Shown here piece after piece: positions 13,885 through 19,142 of a stretch of 19,142 bases of DNA (its first letter is position 1; every line of letters starts with the position of its first letter). Below the pieces are notes generated by a model. It had not been told where the DNA came from. It was given only the letters and a program-made list of their open reading frames with translations, and searched no databases. Made by a program: the position numbers and the translations under genes. The stretch comes from Caulobacteraceae bacterium (GTDB taxonomy: Bacteria > Pseudomonadota > Alphaproteobacteria > Caulobacterales > Caulobacteraceae): assembly GCA_028291305.1 (NCBI GenBank), contig JAQGII010000211.1, positions 1 to 19,142 of the forward strand, in the 5' to 3' direction.

Positions 13885-13923
13885 TTTCGGACTCGCTTCG
13901 ACGCACTACATCCATGTCCGAAA
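13885..13923. promoter_or_regulatory. Inverted repeat in the ogt / ada-alkA divergent promoter region
   Basis: TTTCGGAC (13885-13892) and GTCCGAAA (13916-13923) are perfect inverted copies; their centres lie 31 bases apart, about three helical turns. The position between two alkylation-repair genes suggests an operator, perhaps for the AraC-type domain of the fusion protein. No AAAGCGCA-type E. coli Ada box is seen. Confidence 0.4.
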
Positions 13924-13963
13924 GCCGCGAGACAGGCGAGGGCGCCAGGCGGACTATAGGCCC

Positions 13964-15481
13964 ATGGATCTGGATCAGGACGCCTGTTACCGCGCCGTGG
14001 CGACGCGCGACGCCCGCTTCGACGGCCGCTTCTTCGGCGGCGTGACGACCACCGGCATCTACTGCCGTCCCGTCTGCCCCGCCAAGACCCCCAAGCGCGA
14101 GAACATGGTGTTCTACCCCACGGCGGCCGCGGCCGAGGAGGCGGGCCTGCGCCCCTGCCTGCGCTGCCGGCCCGAGACGGCGCCGGATGTCGGCGCCTGG
14201 CGCGGCTCGTCCAACACCGTCAACCGGGCGCTGGCCCTGATCGAACTGGGGGCCATGGACAGCGGCGACAATGGCGGCGACGTCGCCGCCCTGGCCGGGC
14301 GCCTGGGCGTGGGCGAGCGGCAACTGCGGCGCCTGTTCCGCCAGCACCTGGGCGCCTCGCCGGTGTCGGTCGCCCAGACCCGGCGCGTGCACCTGGCCAA
14401 GCAGCTGCTGCACGAGACCCGCCTGCCCATGGCCGAGGTGGCGATGGCGTCGGGCTTCGGCAGCATCCGGCGCTTCAACGAGACCTTCCAGACCCTGTTC
14501 GCCCGCCCGCCGGGCGCCTTGCGCCGCGACGCCGGACAGGACGTCGCCGCCGGGCCGCAGGGCGAGGTGACCATCCGGCTGCGCTACCGTCCGCCCTACG
14601 ATTGGGACGCCATGCTGGCCTTCCTGGCGGCGCGGGCCGTGCCGGGCATGGAGCTGGTCGAGGACGACGCCTACGCCCGCGTTATCGAGATGGACGGCGA
14701 GGTGGGCTCGGTGCGGGTCGCCAGGGGCGAGGACAACACCCTGGTCGCGGCGGTGCGTTTCCCCCGCCTGTCGGCCCTGCCGGCCATCATCGCGCGCCTG
14801 CGCCGCGTGTTCGACCTGACTGCCGACCCCCAGGCGATCAATGCCCACCTGGCCAAGGACGCGGCGCTGGCCCCGCTGGTGGCCGCCCGGCCCGGGCTGC
14901 GCGCGCCCGGCGGCTGGGACGGGTTCGAACTGGCGATGCGGGCGGTGCTGGGCCAGCAGGTGACGGTCGGCGCGGCCATTCGCCTGGCAGGCAGGCTGGT
15001 GGAGGCCTACGGCCAGCCGGCGTCGCCGTCCGCGACCGGCGATCCCCGCCTGAACCACGCCTTTCCGCCCCCCGAGCGGATCGCCGCCGCCGACCTGTCG
15101 TATCTGGGCATGCCCGGCGCGCGGGCGCGGGCCCTGTCCACCGTGGCCGCCGCCGTCGTGGCGGACCCCCAGCTGCTCGGCCTCAACCGCAGCCTGGAGG
15201 AGGCGGTGGCGCGGCTGAAATCGCTGCCCGGCGTCGGCGAATGGACGGCGCAGTACATTGCCCTGCGCGGCATGCGCGAGCCCGACGCCTTCCCCGCCGC
15301 CGACGTCGGCCTGATGCGGGCCCTGGCCGGTCCCGACGGCGCCCGGCCCAACGCCGCCGAGCTGCTGGCCCGCGCCGAGGCCTGGCGTCCCTGGCGGGCC
15401 TACGCCGCCCAGCACCTGTGGGCCGCCACGCCGACCGTGCACGAAGCCGGTCAGGCCGCTTGCGGCCGCAGCAGCACCTGA
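13964..15481 (+). CDS. Ada-type regulator fused to AlkA 3-methyladenine DNA glycosylase
   Basis: 505 residues from ATG 13964; the frame is open upstream to 13832, but that would overlap ogt. Residues 1 to about 75 are the Ada zinc domain, with Zn-binding cysteines C34, C38, C65 and C68 (GIYCRPVCPAKTP and LRPCLRCRPE); in Ada the first of these accepts methyl from phosphotriesters and switches on the regulator. Residues about 85-185 are an AraC-type double HTH (VAALAGRLGVGERQLRRLF and EVAMASGFGSIRRFNETF). Residues about 200-500 are AlkA: N-terminal domain, GQQVTV, helix-hairpin-helix LPGVGEWTAQ (421-430) and catalytic D447. It thus combines methylation sensing, transcription control and base excision. 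Its 3' end overlaps the convergent methyltransferase-like gene by 31 bases. Confidence 0.94.
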   Translation: MDLDQDACYRAVATRDARFDGRFFGGVTTTGIYCRPVCPAKTPKRENMVFYPTAAAAEEAGLRPCLRCRPETAPDVGAWRGSSNTVNRALALIELGAMDSGDNGGDVAALAGRLGVGERQLRRLFRQHLGASPVSVAQTRRVHLAKQLLHETRLPMAEVAMASGFGSIRRFNETFQTLFARPPGALRRDAGQDVAAGPQGEVTIRLRYRPPYDWDAMLAFLAARAVPGMELVEDDAYARVIEMDGEVGSVRVARGEDNTLVAAVRFPRLSALPAIIARLRRVFDLTADPQAINAHLAKDAALAPLVAARPGLRAPGGWDGFELAMRAVLGQQVTVGAAIRLAGRLVEAYGQPASPSATGDPRLNHAFPPPERIAAADLSYLGMPGARARALSTVAAAVVADPQLLGLNRSLEEAVARLKSLPGVGEWTAQYIALRGMREPDAFPAADVGLMRALAGPDGARPNAAELLARAEAWRPWRAYAAQHLWAATPTVHEAGQAACGRSST

Positions 15482-16476
15482 TCGCTGATCAACGCCGGCC
15501 GCACCTGCGCCACCGTGAAGCCGGCCGTCTGCGCCAGGGCGGCGAAGCGGTCGATCCCTCGCGGTTTGAGGGCGAAGCGGCTGTTGGCCAACATCCGCAG
15601 GGTCATGGGATCGCTGCGGGTCACCGAACCCGTGACCTGGACCGCGCCGCCGGCCTTCAGCGCCGCGAGGTTGGCGACCACGGCGTCGTCGTCGGCGTAT
15701 TCGAACAGCGCGCCCTCCGACGACGCGGCGACAATCGCGCCGGCGCCTGTCAAGTCGCCGGCCAGCCGCCGCAGCACGGCCGCATCGTTCCAGTCGTAGG
15801 CGACATGGGCGAACTGGACAGCTACGCCCTCGAGCGGGCCGCCGGGGCCGCTCAGGGCCGCCAGGGCGGCGGCGCCGAACGCCGGCCCGCCGCTGTCGGG
15901 GTCCAGCACATGGACGGTGACCGGGCGCTCCAGCAGCTGCGGCGCCTCCTTGCGCAGCACGATCAGCGCGTTGAGGCTGTCGATCGCCGGCCCGCCGCCG
16001 ATGTTGATCAACGCCAGCGGCGCGCGCGCCGCGCCGGCCAGATCGCCTCGCAGGCCATCCACGGTCAGCCTGGCGGTCTGCTGCAGCCGCAGGCGGATGG
16101 AGACGACCAGTTCGGACGCCGCCAAGCGCCGGTCCACCGGGCTGTCGAAGGGCGGGACCAGGTTGTCGGCTCCAAGCTTCAGGACATAGGTCGTCAGTCC
16201 GGGCAGGACGTTGCCGTCCGGCTGGAACAGGGCCTTGACCAGCAGCGAGCGCCGCGCCGCCAGGCGCAGCAGGAGCCGCATCACCGGCGGCGGCATCCAC
16301 CGCTGCCGGCGCATCGTTTCCAGCCACGCCCGGCGCAGCGCCTCGATATCCTCGGGGGCGTCGGCCAGGCGGAAGGCGGGATGGGTGATGTCGATGACCG
16401 GCAGGCGATAGCCCTCCGGGGTCATGGCCTGCAGCACGCCGGATCGGAGGGAGTGGATCATCCCATCCGGTACCAC
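15451..16476 (-). CDS. Putative SAM-dependent methyltransferase, uncharacterised
   Basis: 341 residues from GTG 16476; ATG 16461 is an alternative. The N-terminal half (about 1-150) is helical and rich in Arg/Leu. From about 152 comes a Rossmann-like part: LALINIGGGPAIDSLNALIV as the glycine-rich motif I, an acidic residue in VTVHVLDPDSGG as the end of strand 2, and then GAIVAASSEGALFEYAD and a late VQVTGSVTRSD segment. This is the order of a class I methyltransferase, but no substrate family is recognised. The GTG lies three bases after the stop of the SRPBCC gene, so translation is probably coupled. The 3' end overlaps the last ten codons of the ada-alkA gene on the other strand. Confidence 0.65.
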   Translation of the reverse strand: MVPDGMIHSLRSGVLQAMTPEGYRLPVIDITHPAFRLADAPEDIEALRRAWLETMRRQRWMPPPVMRLLLRLAARRSLLVKALFQPDGNVLPGLTTYVLKLGADNLVPPFDSPVDRRLAASELVVSIRLRLQQTARLTVDGLRGDLAGAARAPLALINIGGGPAIDSLNALIVLRKEAPQLLERPVTVHVLDPDSGGPAFGAAALAALSGPGGPLEGVAVQFAHVAYDWNDAAVLRRLAGDLTGAGAIVAASSEGALFEYADDDAVVANLAALKAGGAVQVTGSVTRSDPMTLRMLANSRFALKPRGIDRFAALAQTAGFTVAQVRPALISDQVLLRPQAA

Positions 16477-16479
16477 ATT

Positions 16480-16944
16480 TCAGAGGGTGGCGGCGAGGGC
16501 GGCGATCTGGTCGGTGGCGATGCCCCAGCCCTCGTGGAAGCCCATCTTCTCGTGCGCCTCCCGGTCCTCGGCCGTCCAGTGGCGGACGCGGGCGGTGTAG
16601 AGCGTCTTGCCGCCCACGTCCTCGAAGGTCAGGATTCCCGTCATGAACGGCTTGGCCGACGGGACCCAGGCCTCGGTGTAGGCGTCGGTGAACACCAGCT
16701 TCTCGTTCGGGACCACCTCCAGGTAGACGCCCCGGTTGGGCACCTCCGTCCCGTCCGGGCCGCGCATGACGACCACGCTGGCGCCGCCCGGCCGCAGATC
16801 CACCTCGGCCGACACCGTGATCCAGGGCGGCGGCGTGAACCACTGGGTGATCAGCTGGGGCTCGGTCCAGCAGCGGTAGAGCTTGTCGCGCGGAACGTCG
16901 ATCAGGCGGGTCAGGATCAGGTCGTGGTCGGCGGCGGCGGTCAT
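16480..16944 (-). CDS. SRPBCC/AHSA1-domain protein
   Basis: 154 residues, nearly all one domain. It begins DLILTRLIDVPRDKLYRCWT with the EPQLITQWFTPPPW segment, then LRPGGASVVVMRGPDG, GVYLEVVPNEKLVFTDAY and the ending MGFHEGWGIATDQIAALAA. This is the AHSA1-type START-like fold, a hydrophobic-cavity family with mostly unknown ligands. Many members are encoded beside ArsR-type regulators, but none is present here. The gene starts at 16944 and is divergent from the VOC gene. The methyltransferase-like gene follows directly. An inverted repeat in the upstream region may regulate both directions. Confidence 0.9.
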   Translation of the reverse strand: MTAAADHDLILTRLIDVPRDKLYRCWTEPQLITQWFTPPPWITVSAEVDLRPGGASVVVMRGPDGTEVPNRGVYLEVVPNEKLVFTDAYTEAWVPSAKPFMTGILTFEDVGGKTLYTARVRHWTAEDREAHEKMGFHEGWGIATDQIAALAATL

Positions 16945-16991
16945 GTTCGTTTCCCCGTTGGGTTGCGCCTCTAGGACGCCGGTGCGGCCGG

Positions 16992-17070
16992 CGATCCGAC
17001 ACGTCTTTTGAGATTTCGGTGTTCGACGTAGCAGCCCGGCACGGAAATTTCACGCGGCGATGTCGGATCG
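16992..17070. promoter_or_regulatory. Ten-base inverted repeat in a divergent promoter region
   Basis: CGATCCGACA (16992-17001) and TGTCGGATCG (17061-17070) are perfect inverted copies separated by 59 bases. Both lie in the 185 bases between the divergent SRPBCC and VOC genes. They may be two half-sites of a looping operator or sites for one regulator on each promoter. Confidence 0.4.
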
Positions 17071-17129
17071 GCGCCCCTATGGTCGTCCTCGGGAGGGCCG
17101 GAACGGCCCCCATCGAAGGAGCGGAAACA

Positions 17130-17564
17130 ATGACCGACACCCAAACGGCTGACACCCAACAGGCGCCAGCCCCCGTCAAAGGAGGCGTCGTCGCCTATCT
17201 GCAGGTCGACGGGGCCCTGAAGGCCGTCGACTTCTACCAGCGCGCCTTCGGCGCCGAACTGGCGATGGCCTATCCGCCCGACGACAAGGGCCGCACCATG
17301 CACGCGCACGTCTACATCAACGGCAGTTCGGTGATGCTCAGCGACCCCTATCCCGAGCACGGCGTGCCGCTGGAGAAGCCGGCCGGTTACAGCCTGATGA
17401 TCCTCACATCGAGCATCGACGCCGATTACCAGAAGGCGGTGGACGCCGGCTGCACGCCGACCATGCCGCCGGCCGACATGTTCTGGGGCGACCGCTACGG
17501 CCAGCTGAAGGACCCCTTCGGCGTCACCTGGGCGATGAACCAGGGCGCGCCGAGAGCGGCCTGA
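17130..17564 (+). CDS. VOC-family (PhnB/glyoxalase-like) protein
   Basis: 144 residues; ATG 17130 with AAGGAG at 17116-17121. After a Thr/Gln-rich start of about 16 residues comes VVAYLQVDGALKAVDFYQRA, then MHAHVYINGSSVMLSDPYPE, and later ADMFWGDRYGQLKDPFGVTW. These are the paired beta-alpha-beta-beta-beta units of the vicinal-oxygen-chelate fold in its PhnB/DUF1428-like branch. The H of MHAHVYI and the W-G-DRYG-DPFG-W end are typical landmarks. Substrate is not predictable from sequence. The gene is followed by a hairpin and stands alone. Confidence 0.9.
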   Translation: MTDTQTADTQQAPAPVKGGVVAYLQVDGALKAVDFYQRAFGAELAMAYPPDDKGRTMHAHVYINGSSVMLSDPYPEHGVPLEKPAGYSLMILTSSIDADYQKAVDAGCTPTMPPADMFWGDRYGQLKDPFGVTWAMNQGAPRAA

Positions 17565-17573
17565 CGAAAAATT

Positions 17574-17602
17574 CGCGCGGCCTGCATCCGCCGGGCCGCG
17601 CG
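17574..17602. terminator. Hairpin after the VOC gene
   Basis: CGCGCGGCC (17574-17582) and GGCCGCGCG (17594-17602) form a perfect nine-pair stem with an 11-base loop, ten bases after the stop codon. A run of A lies before the stem (AAAAATT), so the T-run of an intrinsic terminator would be on the minus strand. On the plus strand only ATTGCCT follows. Confidence 0.5.
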
Positions 17603-17664
17603 ATTGCCTCTAGGATGCAGGACCGGGGCGCCTCGGGGTCTTCGCCCCTGGCCTGGGGCTTCAT

Positions 17665-18561
17665 GTGGTCCGCCTTCTGAGCGATGATGGTGCTGGGGAC
17701 CTTGCTGGTCCGCCCGGTGTTTTCGGAGACCTGACCCTGTCCGCTCAACGTAAAGATCAAACCCGGCGCCTGACCGCCCCGGACATCGCCGCGCGCAAGG
17801 GCGGCGAGCCGGTGGTCTGCCTGACCGCCTACACCGCCCCCATGGCCGAGATCCTCGACGAGGCCTGCGACCTGCTGCTGGTGGGCGATTCGGTGGGCAT
17901 GGTGCTGCACGGCATGCCCAACACCGTCGGCGTCACCCTGGACATGATGATCCTGCACGCGCAGGCGGTGATGCGCGGGTCCACGACCGCCATGGTGGTG
18001 GTCGACATGCCGTTCGGCTCCTACGAGGGCTCGCCGGAGCAGGCCTACGCCAACGCCTGCCGGGTGATGAAGGAAACCGGGGCCCAGGGGATCAAGGTCG
18101 AGAGCGGCCCGACGGTGCCCGACACGATCGCCTACCTGACCTCGCGCGGCGTGCCGGTGATGGGCCATGTGGGCCTGCGGCCCCAGGCGGTGCTGATGGA
18201 GGGCGCCTTCAAGGCCAAGGGCCGCACCGAGCTCGAGCGCGAGCGGGTGCTGGCCGAGGCCCGCGCCACGGCCGACGCGGGCGCCTTCGCGGTGGTGGTC
18301 GAGGGGGTGGCCGAAGCCCTGGCCCGCGAGATCACGGCCTCGATCTCGGCCCCGACCATCGGCATCGGCGCCTCGCCGGCCTGCGACGGCCAGATCCTCG
18401 TGGCGGAGGACCTGCTGGGCCTGTTCGACTGGTCGCCCAAGTTCGTGCGCCGCTACGCCGACCTGCGCGGCGACATCGGCCGGGCGGTGAAGCAATACGC
18501 CGACGATGTGCGCGCCCGCCGCTTCCCCGGCGAGGCGGAAACCTATTTCGCCAAGGGCTGA
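17665..18561 (+). CDS. panB: 3-methyl-2-oxobutanoate hydroxymethyltransferase
   Basis: 298 residues from GTG 17665; about 274 from CTG 17737. PanB converts 2-ketoisovalerate to ketopantoate with methylenetetrahydrofolate, the first step of pantothenate synthesis. Landmarks are CLTAYTAPMAEILDEACDLL, LVGDSVGMVLHG (metal-binding Asp), MVVVDMPFGSY (second Asp), GIKVESG (metal Glu), GVPVMGHVGL, and the late SAPTIGIGASPACDGQILV. Similarity to PanB begins around SAQRKDQTRRLTAPDIAARK, directly after a CTG at 17737 that has GGAG eight bases upstream. The 24 residues before it look unlike PanB. GTG 17665 is the only standard start and is listed as the conservative limit. The next gene follows after a 70-base gap. 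Confidence 0.93.
   Translation: MVRLLSDDGAGDLAGPPGVFGDLTLSAQRKDQTRRLTAPDIAARKGGEPVVCLTAYTAPMAEILDEACDLLLVGDSVGMVLHGMPNTVGVTLDMMILHAQAVMRGSTTAMVVVDMPFGSYEGSPEQAYANACRVMKETGAQGIKVESGPTVPDTIAYLTSRGVPVMGHVGLRPQAVLMEGAFKAKGRTELERERVLAEARATADAGAFAVVVEGVAEALAREITASISAPTIGIGASPACDGQILVAEDLLGLFDWSPKFVRRYADLRGDIGRAVKQYADDVRARRFPGEAETYFAKG
17684..17734 (+). other. Possible leader ORF before panB
   Basis: ATG ATG at 17684 opens 16 codons (MMVLGTLLVRPVFSET) ending in TGA at 17732-17734, two bases before the candidate CTG start of panB. The peptide is rich in Val and Leu, products of the pathway that supplies the PanB substrate. If panB starts at CTG 17737, this ORF could couple or attenuate its translation. 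It may be a chance frame. Confidence 0.25.
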
Positions 18562-18631
18562 CGGGGCAATTGCGGTTGCCGGCGCCAGACGATAGGGTCC
18601 GGCCGCCTAATTCCATTTGGAGCGAGCCTTC

Positions 18632-19142
18632 GTGGTCGATGTCTTTGGAGAGGTGGACGAGCAGATTCGCTCAGACCGCCTCCGCACTTTTCTCCAGCGC
18701 GCCTGGCCTGTCTTCGTCGGCGCCCTGGTGCTGTCCCTGGCGGTCGTCATCGGCGTATGGGGCTTTGACAAGTATCGCTCCGTGCAGAGCGCCAAGATGT
18801 CCCAGGCCTACAGCGACGCCCTGGACACCGAAGCCAAGGGCGACGAGGCCAAGGCGTTCGACCAGTTCGGCGCCGTCGCCAAGGGATCGGGCGCCTACGT
18901 CAGCCTGGCCCTGATGCAGCAGGGCGGCATCCGCATGGACCAGAACAAGCCGGCCGAAGCCGCCGCCCTGTTCGACAAGGCCGCGGCCGCCACCAAGGTG
19001 GCCATGATCGCCGACGCCGCCAGCCTCAAGGCCGCCTACGCCCTGCTGGACACCGCGCCGCTCAACCAGATGGTCGACCGGCTGACGCCGCTGACCAAGC
19101 CGGACCGGCCTTATCACGGCCAGGCCCGCGAAGCCCTGGCCA
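18632..19142 (+). CDS. Inner-membrane TPR-like protein (YfgM-like), N-terminal part
   Basis: 170 codons, open to the end of the window. GTG 18632 has TTGGAG at 18618-18623. The plan is a cytoplasmic N-terminus (VDVFGEVDEQIRSDRLRTFL), one membrane helix (about 27-45, PVFVGALVLSLAVVIGVWGF), then a periplasmic Ala-rich helical region of TPR-like repeats (SQAYSDALDTEAKGDEAKAF, YVSLALMQQG, KPAEAAALFDKAA). This matches the YfgM/TPR_21 type of protein, which in many proteobacteria precedes bamB and der and helps periplasmic protein traffic; those neighbours lie outside the window, so the link is from known gene order. The 3' end is missing. Confidence 0.85.
   Translation, partial: MVDVFGEVDEQIRSDRLRTFLQRAWPVFVGALVLSLAVVIGVWGFDKYRSVQSAKMSQAYSDALDTEAKGDEAKAFDQFGAVAKGSGAYVSLALMQQGGIRMDQNKPAEAAALFDKAAAATKVAMIADAASLKAAYALLDTAPLNQMVDRLTPLTKPDRPYHGQAREALA

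Noticed and set aside
14602..16974. 790-residue plus-strand open frame
   Set aside because: Shadow of ada-alkA in its first part and antisense to two minus-strand genes afterwards; very Arg/Gly/Pro-rich.
13841..17179. 1112-residue minus-strand open frame
   Set aside because: It runs antisense or out of frame through ada-alkA, the methyltransferase-like gene and the SRPBCC gene, all of which have clear motifs in other frames.

Overview
The window is GC-rich chromosomal DNA whose genes use G/C in most third codon positions. It looks like an alphaproteobacterium of the Caulobacterales, plausibly Caulobacter or Phenylobacterium. This rests on protein style and on gene content such as panB followed by a membrane-anchored TPR-like protein; no 16S or other taxonomic marker is present.

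Layout. The left edge is the 3' end of guaA (1-327). A minus-strand exported protein with two DUF1259 domains follows (383-1261). An intergenic stretch of about 470 bp carries three copies of a PmrA/OmpR-type box and leads into a response regulator/histidine kinase pair (1736-3463). Next is a membrane-protein pseudogene with two frameshifts (3488 to about 3780). It abuts a minus-strand remnant and a minus-strand membrane gene (3972-4523). Divergent from that gene is an iron-uptake operon: cupredoxin, FTR1 permease and P19-like protein (4615-6336). Its promoter overlaps a Fur-like box. A truncated cation-diffusion-facilitator gene (6354 to about 6480) abuts a DoxX-family gene on the other strand (6518-6970).

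The middle (7358-8861) holds two tandem, related, exported proteins of unknown function, preceded by a direct-repeat operator candidate. Between 8862 and 9372 lie gene remnants: the tail of a cytochrome b561 and the tail of an SRPBCC protein. A large hybrid histidine kinase (PAS-PAS-PAS-HisKA-HATPase-REC-HPT) runs on the minus strand from about 12036 to 9373. It has a nearly identical tandem PAS duplication and no standard start codon at its real 5' end. A single-domain receiver (12249-12611) lies just upstream of it.

The right part is more conventional: an ArsC/Spx-like thioredoxin-fold protein, Ogt, a divergent Ada-type/AlkA fusion (alkylation repair), a minus-strand pair (SRPBCC protein and a methyltransferase-like protein), a VOC-family protein, panB with an unusual start and leader, and the start of a TPR-like inner-membrane protein that runs off the window.

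The genes suggest three working units: a probable self-regulated two-component system, a Fur-controlled ferrous-iron importer without the usual fourth (FtrD) gene, and an alkylation-repair pair in which the domains of classical Ada are split across two divergent genes. I saw no tRNA, rRNA, CRISPR array, intact transposase or integrase. Several truncated genes at sharp junctions show that 3.5-12.2 kb has been rearranged.
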